DNA of 64,000 bases from Prosapia bicincta. Taxonomy: Eukaryota > Arthropoda > Insecta > Hemiptera > Cercopidae. Location of the stretch: the NCBI GenBank assembly GCA_036971475.1, contig JBAIZL010000001.1, positions 111,589,850 to 111,653,849 on the forward strand, written 5' to 3'. Below are positions 13,664-24,900 of this stretch, one piece after another. The notes under the pieces were generated by a model. It saw nothing but the letters and a program-made list of their open reading frames with translations, made no database searches and was not told the origin of the DNA. Position 1 is the stretch's first letter. The number at the start of each line of letters is the position of its first letter. Position numbers and translations under genes: made by a program.

Positions 13664-14148
13664 TGTAACAATAGATATAAAGTTATGATAGAACTAAAGA
13701 GAAACACCTAAATCCCATAAGTTATGACTAGGCTCCTACACAAAATACATTTACTCTTCTCTATCTCACTATCTATCTATCTATCTATCTATATTTGTAT
13801 GCAATATAATGGAGGTACTTTGTGTCGAACTCAAAATTGTTAAGGTCCTGTAAGAAATCTAGAAAGTTGCTAGACATGAGGAGAAGCAATTTCATGGGAG
13901 TAAAAAAGTAAACTGAAATTCAAGGATTGAAATTTTATAGAATTGGTTTGGGGTTATATCTCATAGTAAGAATTAACTATTGCAAAACTAGGAAGAATTT
14001 AGTAATTATGGGTTTTCTACAAATTCTTGGTCGAAAGAAGAGTTGGTAGGACTTATAAAGCTTTATTGTTTAAACGTTTTATTGTTACTAAGAAAGTAAC
14101 ACTGTTTGTTGTTCTCAGGCTTTGCCGGAATCATCAGAAGGCAGGAAG
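13664..14148 (-). repeat. Right arm of large inverted repeat
   Basis: Reverse-complement partner of 10,951-11,429 (485 bp). The tetranucleotide tract is longer here than in the left arm, as expected for independent microsatellite change after duplication. The hammerhead-like core reads inward from 14,137 to 14,111. Confidence 0.85.
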
Positions 14149-14280
14149 TAAAATCTAAATTTGATAATATATTCAGTGTTTGTAATGTTAGGGCAGCAAA
14201 ATAACAGAATTTTTAACAACATTGTAATTGATTTGGCATAGCTATTTATTTGATCTAATTTGCATATATGTTAATTTTAA

Positions 14281-14373
14281 TTGTTTAATATTCCTGATGA
14301 TATTGGTACTCTTAGCCAACGAAAAGCTTTGAATTGTAAATTCAATTATAATTCTTGTATTTGTATTTTGACT

Positions 14374-14375
<2 letters not shown>
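14281..14375 (+). mobile_element. Diverged Penelope-like tail with hammerhead-like core
   Basis: CTGATGA (14,294-14,300), a helix II candidate with TTGG pairing to CCAA around a TACTCTTAG loop, C, then GAAA (14,321-14,324) and AGCTTTGAATTG. It follows the block order of the 9.8- and 17.96-kb tails (GGTACT loop, CGAAAAGCTTTGAA). Helix II changes against the 17.96-kb copy are partly compensatory: C-G became T-A and G-T became G-C. A (TA)n tract follows at 14,376. Confidence 0.5.

Positions 14376-14413
<38 letters not shown>
14376..14413. repeat. (TA)n microsatellite
   Basis: TA repeats directly after the PLE tail. Confidence 0.95.
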
Positions 14414-14417
<4 letters not shown>

Positions 14418-15667
14418 TCATTACATTTTGAAATTGTTGAATAATGGCTTCTTGTTGAATAAAAAGGGGATATCCAGGTATCTAATTATTTGCATAAGAC
14501 CTTGTTATTGTATTTATAAAATATTTTCTTCCTTTCATATATTGAAATAAATTTCATGAAATTCGCCTAACTATAGGTTAGAATCAGAAGGTCATAAAAT
14601 TATTATACCTTATAATTAATTATAAATGCAAACATTTTCAAGTTTCTTTACTTAAAAACCTAACGATATCAACTAGTGGTTAATTTGGAAAATCCCAGAT
14701 AATTATCTGCCTTGTTTTACTGCAATCAATATAACTCTTCCTTTTCTCAACCCTCTTTAATAAGAAGGTGCAGGGTGCAGGGTCACCCCTATGAGCTCAA
14801 TAAAGAGTAGGTACGTGATTCTGCTAGGATAGATTCTGCTAGCCCTTCCCTGTCTGACCGTTCAGTAATTTAAAGTAATATTTTAAGAAAGTGCATTTAA
14901 TGTTAGCCTTTTCTGTGAAGGAGTGTATCCAACAAGTTACGAGTCATATTTAGAGACAATGCACGTTTTAACCAGTTTGGTTGAACAGTTATGTTTCGTG
15001 TTGGGAGACTTTAATACTCGGAAAGTAATCAAAACTTTGTTCTCTTTATACTCCACCCTTCAAGGCTTTATAAAGGCATTTGCCCTTTGTTATTTTATTG
15101 CAAGCAATCACACATATCCCAATTTTCCCTTTCATTGTGACATCTGGGATTACTCTAGCAAAATCATGGTAAACTCGCTATCTTCCTTTGCAGTTTATAC
15201 AGGCTCATGATATGTATGAATGTGAACTTATTTGCGGTAAACCTGATAGTAAAAGTTTTAAAAAACTTTTGCAAATATACGGAATGAAAGATAAGGATAT
15301 TAAATGATAATAACAAACCATATTAAAAATATTGAAATGTTTAAGGTAGGAGCTATGCGCACGTATACAAATATATAGATTATTTGAACACTTATAATCC
15401 GTAGGTTTTTTTTTTAATAAAACCTCATCGATCTTTCAAAGTATCATTATTCTATATCTATAATTCAAATCCACATTTTCATTAGTTTAACTTGAGTGGA
15501 ATTATTTCAATGTAAATAATTTACATTCTGTCGTAAACGTTTTTGTTTTTGAAACAAAATTTGCAAAAACCAAACAAAATCATAAAAGATTTTAAAAAAA
15601 ATTCATTTCTACTAAAATTTTATTTTAGTTTTTTTTATTATATAATTACAAATAATATAAATAATAA
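14414..15667. other. Non-coding stretch
   Basis: A 95-codon frame (14,923-15,210) contains the letters GDFN, a LINE endonuclease-like tetrapeptide, but no other endonuclease motif is near. No gene is called. Confidence 0.4.
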
Positions 15668-15742
15668 TCACTTAAACAATAGTTTATGACTATCCGAACA
15701 TTAAATTTAGTAAATATGTTAAAACTTGCTGAGACAGAACGT

Positions 15743-15772
15743 TTTCGATTGCTATGTGCCGATCATCATCAG
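15743..15772 (-). ncRNA. Hammerhead-like core in miniature PLE
   Basis: CTGATGA, T, a helix II candidate with GAT pairing to ATC and one further G-C pair, then GAAA followed by ACG. This copy has an intact CUGAUGA and GAAA. The cleavage strand was not identified. Confidence 0.35.
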
Positions 15773-15834
15773 TGTCTTCTGCTTGGAGATGTCGGGTCAA
15801 GCGGTAACGGTTTTACAGGTAGGTTTTCGATAGT

Positions 15835-16014
15835 ATCAAAGAGTATGTATGATTTGTATTGTGTTTGTACATTGTTTTTTTGTGTGTCTGTAAATTCCAT
15901 ATTATTCTAGTGTGTTGAGGTGTGGTCCTTTTTTGTTGGTGTAGGATTTCTAGGTTATGGTAAATGTTTGTGTATATGTGGCCTGTTTCTTTTATGTGAT
16001 TGTAAAATGTTGAG
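15835..16014 (-). pseudogene. PLE GIY-YIG domain C-terminal remnant
   Basis: The minus-strand translation includes NHIKETGH followed by NLEILHQQ. That resembles the region after the GIY-YIG active site in Penelope-like proteins, where an NH..ETGH element precedes a LEILH-type segment. Beyond this the reading frame degrades. There is no start codon of its own and no reverse-transcriptase domain nearby. It lies between the inverted tails and has no coding capacity of its own. Confidence 0.55.
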
Positions 16015-16109
16015 TTGGCACATAGCGATCGAAAACGTTCTGTCTCAGTAAGTTTTAACAAATTTACTAAATATAAAGTTCGGATAGACATAAACTATTG
16101 TTTAAGTGA

Positions 16110-16474
16110 CTAATAAGATTCACCGAACGTAATGGACTACAAAATTCAATGGTATAAATATGTTTATACATATATCAGAATTATAATATTAAGTGGATAA
16201 ATAGAGCTTTTTTGCGTCACTTTCATTGTGTTGTAGCTATTTTTTTTCTGCTTTCTTTTAGCAAAGGCCGTTTGTGAAGTAAGGTTTGATACCACTAATC
16301 CGGTTTGTTTTGATCTTTTCATTCATGCTGAATACCACAGCGTTATTTATAATATTGTGTAGTAACCATGGCAACAATTTAAGGTTGTATAATAGAGGTT
16401 TCGTCGACTACCAGATAAGCGCAAAGGACAAATTCCTATACATGTATGAGAAACACATTTCTAGCTATACGAAA
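16110..16474. other. Non-coding stretch
   Basis: A 65-codon frame at 16,286-16,483 shows no known motif. Nothing else is seen. Confidence 0.4.
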
Positions 16475-16540
16475 ATTTGCTGATTGCCAAAGAGCTTTAC
16501 TTTTAACATGAAGATACTCAGTTCGAATCCGGCCAAGACT
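16475..16540 (+). pseudogene. tRNA-like relic (possibly Lys-derived or a SINE head)
   Basis: A B-box-like GTTCGAATCC is preceded at tRNA-like spacing by AGAGC and ACTTTTAA, which resemble the D-stem end and anticodon loop of a TTT-anticodon lysine tRNA. The acceptor stem does not pair, and no CCA, A-rich tail or SINE body was identified. It could be a decayed tRNA gene, a SINE head, or chance. Confidence 0.25.
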
Positions 16541-16660
16541 CCAATAGTTGCAAAAACTGTAATAATATTAATTGCCATCCACTACAGGTTTAAAAAAATA
16601 TATTTGCACGTAATTGGATATATAAAAATGTATTTTATTAATGATTGAAAATGTGTACAA

Positions 16661-16792
<132 letters not shown>

Positions 16793-17412
16793 ATGAGTTA
16801 TAGAAGAAATTTAATAATAAAAGTATTTTAAATAGTTATATCGCATTTAATTAGTAATTAATATTGAGACAAAACATTCTATTTACAATAAATACATCAA
16901 AGGATGAAAAAGAAATAAATTATTCTTTACAACCTTTCCACTTGCTAGACACAACTGCCCACTTCAGTTAATTTAAATAAGTAGTGCAAGAAAAGAATCC
17001 AGATGGAAAACCAACTTGGCCTGTTTTAGAAATATTCTTTGGATATTTTTTTAATGCACTTTACGTTATATATTGCGGTAAAGAAAATAGAATTTTAGTA
17101 TAAAATTCTAAATTATGAAATTAAATTATCGCCATAATCATGCAGTTTGATCAGGAACAGTTTATTTTTAATTATCACTTGCACAGAAATTGAAAGTTGA
17201 TATTACTGTAAGAAAAGTTACCAATTGTTATTTGCAACAACCCACACAAAACCGTGAAAACATTATTACAATGTTTTACAGGAATATTTGATTTAAAACC
17301 CGTTTAAAGCTTGATATTAAGGAACTTTCTTCAGAATTCAAGATTCTTTTTATTACAGAAAAAGTCGTTTTAAAAGCGTTATTTTCATAACTAACAATAC
17401 ACAACTAACAAA
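16793..17412. other. Non-coding stretch, possibly older PLE body
   Basis: No readable protein. It lies immediately upstream of the PLE GIY-YIG remnant, where the reverse-transcriptase region would be expected, but I find no RT motif. Confidence 0.35.
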
Positions 17413-17893
17413 ATTACAAGATTATTTAAAGAAACAAATTTACAAATTACATATAAAACTGATAATAAATTTAAAAATTTAATAAACAATAACAATAATA
17501 AAAATAATCTGCAAGAAAGGAATGGAGTATATAATATAAAATGTCAAGCTTGTAATAAATTATATGTAGGACAAAAAAAAGAAATTAAAAGAAAGATACA
17601 AAGAAAGAATTAAAAGAAGAAACGCCTATATCAAACCAAACATATACAAATCAAATTTAGCTACTCATTGCATTAATAATGAACATGAATTTCCTAAAAT
17701 AGAAAATATGAAATTAATAATAGGATTAAATAAAGGATTAAAGATGAATATATATGAAACATTGGAAATTTATAAGCATAAAGTAAAAAACAAATTAATT
17801 GATGAACAAATTCAAGTGAGATCAAGACACCAAACTATTTATAAGGTCATTGATGTTATAGAAAAAAATTACATAAAGTTGAAATACTTATAA
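17413..17893 (+). pseudogene. Penelope-like element GIY-YIG endonuclease remnant
   Basis: The translation from 17,413 reaches NGVYNIKCQACNKLYVGQ (about 17,521-17,574). This has the GIY (GVY) and YIG (YVG) motifs plus the paired cysteines (CQAC) that precede the YIG element in PLE endonucleases. At the A8 run (17,573-17,580) the frame shifts by one base. Reading then continues in a new frame with basic RYKERIKRRN and the motif LATHCINNEHEF, to a stop at about 17,893. PLE proteins are normally an N-terminal RT plus this C-terminal nuclease. Only the nuclease end is present, so this is a 5'-truncated, frameshifted relic. The tail follows directly. Confidence 0.75.
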
Positions 17894-18108
17894 ACATATG
17901 GGCCTTTGTAGTACATATCATTAATTTTTGTAAAAATATTTTGTTAGATAATTATTTTCCTGAAGATGCTGGTACTGTTTTATCGGCGAAAAGCTTTGAA
18001 TAATATATTCATTAAAAGTATTCTTGTTTTTGAAATGTTTTAAATTTAATTTCAATAACTATATTACAAGAAAACATATAACCATATTTAATATATTTAA
18101 AAAAAATA
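17894..18108 (+). mobile_element. Penelope-like element tail
   Basis: Non-coding 3' region of the same PLE. It holds TTAGATAATTATTTTCC, the hammerhead-like core (CTGAAGA 17,960-17,966, GAAA 17,988-17,991), AGCTTTGAATA, ATTCATTAAAAGTATTC and AAGAAAACATATAACC. It is the best-anchored copy because a coding remnant precedes it. Confidence 0.7.
17960..17991 (+). ncRNA. Hammerhead-like core in PLE tail
   Basis: CTGAAGA, T, helix II candidate GCTGG pairing with TCGGC (5 bp including G-T and T-G wobbles), then GAAA. Helix III and the cleavage strand were not identified. Confidence 0.35.
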
Positions 18109-18198
18109 TATATATATATTTAATAAATTTAAAATATTTCAAACACAAGAATACTTTTAATGAATATATTTATTCAAAGCTTTTCGCCGATAAAAAAG

Positions 18199-18203
<5 letters not shown>
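18109..18203 (-). mobile_element. Partial inverted PLE tail copy
   Basis: On the minus strand TATCGGCGAAAAGCTTTG is followed by ATTCATTAAAAGTATTC and a TTTGAAATATTTT block, matching the adjacent plus-strand tail in reverse. The CTGANGA side is missing; the copy stops at the (TA)n tract beginning at 18,204. Confidence 0.6.

Positions 18204-18252
<49 letters not shown>
18204..18252. repeat. (TA)n microsatellite
   Basis: TA repeats that truncate the inverted PLE tail. Confidence 0.95.
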
Positions 18253-18256
<4 letters not shown>

Positions 18257-20304
18257 TTTAAGCTTCCATACTTAACAAATAGGAAAACTCTACTTATTAA
18301 TATAATTTTGAAGGAATTTCACCCTATTATTCAACCAAAGTTTTAGTATTTCATTCCAAAGTAGAGGCTGTAAGGATTACGGCCAAGGGTGTGTTAAGGT
18401 TGTTCTTGAATTTTTAAAGCTAACTTTCCCATAATGATATTATTTGTTAACTGTTCTAACCAGTTATATAAGGGGGGGGGGGTAAACAAAAGAAACATTT
18501 GTTGCAAAAGATCTACCCCTATGTTGCTAAAGCATCCATTAGTCACTGTAAGAAGTTCCCAAGTAACAATTTACACTAAGACAGAAACAGAGTGAGTGGA
18601 AAACTATGTAGCAATTCTCTAAAGTGGTTTATAGAAATCTCAATCTATTTTAAAACAGCAGTTTCCAGCTTCAAGGAATAAATTTGTCCAAAGTAGAAAA
18701 ACACTTAAAATGAAAATGCTTAGTTCTGAATGGAATTTCCTATTTTATTATAATACAGTAGATGGCCATCCTACTGACAGTTTCGATCGATAATTTAGCG
18801 TGTTATCCTTTAGTGACTTTGACGGTGTTCACTCTCAGCAGACAGAAATTGTTAACAACAAGTTCCTCTTTCTGTTGCAAGATTTCAACGCGTGACTACT
18901 ATTCATTTTTCATTGGTAGAATTGTATTAGAATAGATCCATTTTAGTGCTACAGGATCCTTGATTCCGATCAAAGCTTAACTATCGAACTAGAACTGTCG
19001 CTTTTCTGCGGAGGATTTTCACTACTAAAAACGTCTCCTACAATTGATCGTTAACACAGAATTATAAAAATATATGTCACAAATTTTGCAAAACCCCAAT
19101 AAAAAGGATAAGGATTTTTCTTCCATCGGGTGATAAAATAAACCAGCTTGAAGACAGACTCCCTCTATAGCGTATTTCGAAAAATTGAATATGAAAACAA
19201 AAATATTTCTCCTAAATCTATCCTTTCAACTTTTAGAGACTACGTTTGAAATGTAATAATTCCCTAGTAAACCATAGTTTTACAGATAAATACCTGGATG
19301 TACGTTAATAAAATATCTTTGCATATATTAACAACGCAATTAATAATAAAAAGAATCATTGTTTTATAAAACATAAAAAAATTGTCATTTGTCATTTCAA
19401 TCAATGTTTACAAATAATTACCTCAGTAAATTAATTTAAATTAGGCAAACTATTGTTGCTACAAATATAAACAAAAGCCACTCTGTGTAACAAGCTTCCT
19501 GTATTATTTACTTCGTTTTCTTCCTAACCTTACAGAGGTATGAGTGTATTTTATGGATATTTTATCCTAAATTTAGAATAGCAATGACACACTGTACTCT
19601 TCCTCTGCACAAAATGAACAATAATCATATTCTCTCCATAAATGAATTAATGTTCAATGACCTGCTGTAAGTGAGGTATATTATAACTTATTTTAGTAAC
19701 TTAAAAATGTAAATAGATATATTTTTTGTTCTTACTGGATGTTCTAATTTCATAATCGTATTTTTCTACTGCTTTCGTGGTTTGTCAACAATAGAGTAGA
19801 ATGAAGCTTTCACGTTAACCAAGTTAAATTGCATTTGGTAAGTGTTATTTTACTAAAACTTTATCAGAAATACAATTTTCACTTTAATCTATCTTTCACA
19901 AACTCTTTGTTCAATGAAGGGTCCCATCATAAATTTATTTCTAGCAAATGTAACATTTCCGCTAAACCCAGCAATCATCTTGCAACTATTATCCGGTCCA
20001 CTGCACTTGCTATTACATTTAAAAGCAATCAGTTTCCTAAGGACAGCAAACTTCCATTTCGTTTAAACTGAAATTTATTGAAGGGAAAAAGTTACATATT
20101 TACTACACTAATCTATAATTACTGGCAACATGCCAGCTCGTCCATACACCGTTAATCTCTAATCTCAATTGTAAATGAGAACTTATGCACGAATAGGACC
20201 CAGACAAAGGCAGTTTGTAGCCGCTTTGAACAGAACTCTTTTTTTGACAAAGGCCCTCAGGAGTTCTGTAGTTTACTATTTTAAACTAAAACTACTTTAA
20301 ATAG

Positions 20305-20307
<3 letters not shown>
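18253..20307. other. Non-coding stretch
   Basis: A G10 run at about 18,472-18,481. An 80-codon frame at 19,829-20,071 shows no recognised motif. Nothing else is seen. Confidence 0.45.
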
Positions 20308-20375
<68 letters not shown>

Positions 20376-20376
20376 C
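20308..20376. repeat. (TA)n microsatellite
   Basis: Near-perfect TA dinucleotides. Confidence 0.95.
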
Positions 20377-21549
20377 ATTGAGGTAATTTTTTAAAACTTT
20401 TAATTCTTGTGTACCAGAATTATTTATTTTTAATACTAATATTTCAAAAAATATATACTTTGAAGAACTTTTAACTAGGTAATATGAAGTACCACACTGT
20501 TAGGTGACAAACAATAATTTACCTTGCCGTTTGAAAAGCTGTTTACTAAACAACTATTAAATAATGACAAATGAATGAATGAATTTCTTTTACACAATAG
20601 TTACCTAGCTGGACTCAAGTCTAAATAGATAGTGCATTTTACCTATTTATACTCTTAGCAGTTTACGAAGATACTGTAATCTGGCTGATCCATAAATGAC
20701 AATTATTGATAAAACCTAATTACACGCTGAAAATTAAAATTTCCAAAACGGTTGTGGGTTGGCTGGAGTTTTAATTACTTATTGCAATAAAAAAAATAAT
20801 AATAATTTATATCTGTGTCTCCCTGACCGTGCTTAGTTATCCTGGGACGTCTTTACGGTTGGAATGATGGTATTCTAGGACTCATTCTCGCTCACTGCAC
20901 CTCGAAGATTGGTTGGTAGTTCCTAGACTCATTTCTTTTTCTTCTTTCTTTACACTTAACGACTCTATATCTCACATTCCACATTAACTAATTATATCTT
21001 TATTTTGCCTCGTTTAATAACTGCATTTTGTTATTATAAATTTTCCTTTTCCCTATAAATTTATTCCCTTGTTACTCACTCATCCTATCAACTTCTTTTC
21101 CTTCAAACAGTCCCCGTACTAACACGTCCTACCACCGTCGTTTTAATCCAGTCCTCTTACTTGAACTTCTTGCGTTACTCACGCACTGACGTCATATTGC
21201 CATATCTGGCAATTTTAAACCATTGACAAAACACTTTTTCAACTATGATCAAGATCATCTCAGCTTTGACCTATACTTTAAAAATTTGTACCGTTACTTG
21301 ACGGTTAACTTAAACCTTTGCAAACTTGAAGTCATTGCCCTAATCTTTCCTAACCGTATCTTACCGACCCTCTAGTGCCTTGTTCCTTTTAACAAGACAC
21401 AATAAAAAGACTTAGTAATTCTATCGCCTTGAAAAGTCTAAATCCTTAGATTTATTATTTTATGTTTACATCTACGTTTGTACTATGCAGCCCTTTGTCA
21501 GCATTTTAAGACTTGAGTTTTATATTCTAACTAAGAATCAATTCTATGT

Positions 21550-21553
<4 letters not shown>
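20377..21553. other. Non-coding stretch
   Basis: Somewhat less AT-rich (20,820-21,400) than its surroundings, but no gene, RNA or transposon end recognised. Confidence 0.45.
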
Positions 21554-21596
<43 letters not shown>

Positions 21597-21602
21597 CACA
21601 TA

Positions 21603-21661
<59 letters not shown>
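21554..21661. repeat. (TA)n microsatellite at satellite edge
   Basis: Two TA tracts separated by a CACATACACATAAATAT step. It stops five bases before the first recognisable 36-bp satellite unit. Confidence 0.95.
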
Positions 21662-21663
<2 letters not shown>

Positions 21664-21666
21664 GCA

Positions 21667-21918
21667 GTCACCTGATCCTAATAGAGCACTTTGCACATAA
21701 TGTAGTTAAAATGATAAAGCACTAGTTTGGAGATAATTTAATGTAACTAGTAAATTACTAGGTTAGGCCTAACGTAATTTAATTAGTAAGGCATTAGGTT
21801 GGACACGATGTAATTGAATTACTAAAGCACTAGGTTGACCACAATGTAAATTAAGTTGTAAAGCACTAGTTAAGAAATAATGCAACCTGATTAGTAGATC
21901 ATTAGTTTGGAGATAATG
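21667..21918. repeat. Diverged 36-bp units at left edge of satellite
   Basis: Seven consecutive units start at 21,667, 21,703, 21,739, 21,775, 21,811, 21,847 and 21,883, each exactly 36 bp. They share a skeleton TAATT.AATTA.TAAAGCAC followed by TAGGTTG- or TAGTTTGG-type ends and (A/T)ATG. They differ strongly from each other, unlike the homogenised array to the right. The edge therefore preserves a 36-bp periodicity that predates the 72-bp monomer. Confidence 0.85.
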
Positions 21919-24900
21919 TAATTTAATTAGTAAAGCACTAGTTACGAAATAATGCAACTTAATTAGTAAATCACTAGTTTTATAGATAAAGTAATTTAAT
22001 TAGTAAAGCACTAGTTAAGAAATAATGCAACTTAATTAGTAGATCACTAGTTTGGAGATAAAGTAATTTAATTAGTAAAGCACTAGTTACGAAATAATGC
22101 AACTTAATTAGTAGATCACTAGTTTGGAGATAAAGTAATTTAATTAGTAAAGCACTAGTTAAGAAATAATGCAACTTAAATAGTAGATCACTAGTTTGGA
22201 GATAAAGTAATTTAATTAGTAAAGCACTAGTTACGAAATAATGCAACTTAATTAGTAGATCACTAGTTTGGAGATAAAGTAATTTAATTAGTAAAGCACT
22301 AGTTACGACATAATTCAACTTAATTAGTAGATCACTAGTTTGGAGATAAAGTAATTTAATTAGTAAAGCACTAGTTACGAAATAATGCAACTTAATTAGT
22401 AGATCACTAGTTTGGAGATAAAGTAATTTAATTAGTAAAGTACTAGTTACGAAATAATGCAACTTAATTAGTAGATCACTAGTTTGGAGATAAAGTAATT
22501 AAATTAGTAAAGCACTAGTTACGAAATAATGCAACTTAATTAGTAGATCAATAGTTTGGAGATAAAGTAATTTAATTAATAAAGCACTAGTTACGAAATA
22601 ATGCAACTTAATTAGTAGATCACTAGTTTTATAGATAAAGAAATTTAATTAGTAAAGCACTAGTTATGAAATAATGCAACTTAATTAGTAGATCACTAGT
22701 TTGAAGATAAAGTAATTTAATTAGTAAAGCACTAGTTACGAAATAATGCAACTTAATTAGTAGATCACTAGTTTGGAGATAAAGTAATTTAATTAGTAAA
22801 GCACTAGTTAAGAAATAATGCAACTTAATTAGTAGATCACTAGTTTTATAGATAAAGTAATTTAATTAGTAAAGCACTAGTTAAGAAATAATGCAACTTA
22901 ATTAGTAGATCACTGGTTTCGAGATAAAGTAATTTAATTAGTAAAGCAATAGTTACGAAATAATGCAACTTAATTAGTAGATCACCAGTTTGGAGATAAA
23001 GTAATTTAATTAGTAAAGCACTAGTTACGAAATAATGCAACTTAATTAGTAGATCACTAGTTTTATAGATAAAGTAATTTAATTAGTAAAGCACTAGTTA
23101 AGAAATAATGCAACTTAATTATTAGATCACTAGTTTGGAGATAAAGTAATTTAATTAGTAAAGCACTAATTACGAAATAATGCAACTTAATTAGTAGATC
23201 AATAGTTTGGAGATAAAGTAATTTAATTAGTAAAGCACTAGTTACGAAATAATGCAACTTAATTAGTAGATCACTAGTTTGAAGATAAATTAATTTAATT
23301 AGTAAAGCACTAGTTAAGAAATAATGCAACTTAATTAGTAGATCACTAGTGTTATAGATAAAGTAATTTAATTAGTAAAGCACTAGTTGCGAAATAATGC
23401 AACTTAATTAGTAGATCACTAGTTTTATAGATAAAGTAATTTAATTAGTAAAGCACTAGTTAAGAAATAATGCAACTTAATTAGTAGATCACTGGTTTGG
23501 AGATAAAGTAATTTAATTAGTAAAGCACTAGTTACGAAATAATGCAACTTAATTAGTAGATCAATAGTTTGGATATAAAGTAATTTTATTAGTAAAGCAC
23601 TAGTTACGAAATAATGCAACTTAATTAGTAGATCACTAGTTTTATAGATAATGTAATTTAATTAGTAAAGCACTAGTTAAGAAATAATGCAACTTAATTA
23701 GTAGATCACTAGTTTGGAGATAAAGTAATTTAATTAGTAAAGCACTAGTTACGAAATAATGCAACTTAATTACAAGATCACTAGTTTGGAGATAAAGTAA
23801 TTTAATTAGTAAAGCACTAGTTACGAATTAATGCAACTTAATTAGTAGATCACTAGTTTGGAGAAAAAGTAATTTAATTAGTAAAGCACTAGTTACGAAA
23901 TAATGCAACTTAATTAGTAGATCACTAGTTTGGAGATAAAGTAATTTAATTAGTAAAGCACTAGTTACGAAATAATGCAACTTAATTAGTAGATCAATAG
24001 TTTGGAGATAAAGTAATTTTATTAGTAAAGCACTAGTTACGAAATAATGCAACTTAATTAGTAGATCACTAGTTTTATAGATAAAGTAATTTAATTAGTA
24101 AAGCACTAGTTAAGAAATAATGCAACTTAATTAGTAGATCACTAGTTTGGAGATAAAGTAATTTAATTAGTAAAGCACTAGTTACGAAATAATGCAACTT
24201 AACTAGTAGATCACTAGTTTGGAGATAAAGTAAGTTAATTAGTAAAGCACTAGTTAAGAAATAATGCAACTAAATTAGTAGATCACTAGTTTTATAGATA
24301 AAGTAATTTAATTAGTAAAGCACTAGTTAAGAAATAATGCAACTTAATGAGTAGATCACTGGTTTGGAGATAAAGTAATTTAATTAGTAAAGCACTAGTT
24401 ACGAAATAATGCAACTTAATTAGTAGATCACCAGTTTGGAGATAAAGTAATTTAATTATTAAAGCACTAGTTACGAAATAATGCAACTTAATTAGTAGAT
24501 CACTAGTTTTATAGATAAAGTAATTTAGTAAGTAAAGCACTAGTTAAGAAATAATGCAACTTAATTAGTAGATCACTAGTTTGGAGATAAAGTAATTTAA
24601 TTAGTAAAGCACTAGTTACGAAATAATGCAACTTAATTAGTAGATCACTAGTTTGGAGATAAAGTAATTTAATTAGTAAAGCACTAGTTACGAAATAATG
24701 CAACTTAATTAGTAGATCACTAGTTTGGAGATAAAGTAATTAAATTAGTAAAGCACTAGTTACGAAATAATGCAACTTAATTAGTAGATCAATAGTTTGG
24801 AGATAAAGTAATTTAATTAATAAAGCACTAGTTACGAAATAATGCAACTTAATTAGTAGATCACTAGTTTTATAGATAAAGTAATTTAATTAGTAAAGCA

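Larger units (their letters stand above)
15668..16109 (-). mobile_element. Miniature Penelope-like element with inverted tails
   Basis: Arms 15,668-15,760 and 16,017-16,109 are 93-bp near-perfect reverse complements. On the minus strand the order is: inverted tail (right arm), a remnant of the PLE C-terminal coding region (about 16,014-15,835), a hammerhead-like core (CTGATGA at 15,772-15,766, GAAA at 15,746-15,743), then the tail (left arm). The right arm keeps the GAAA side of the core but not CTGATGA. The whole is a compact 442-bp unit. Confidence 0.6.

Noticed and set aside
14923..15210. 95-codon frame containing GDFN, suggestive of a LINE endonuclease
   Set aside because: No other endonuclease or RT motifs occur upstream or downstream in any frame; the tetrapeptide alone is weak.
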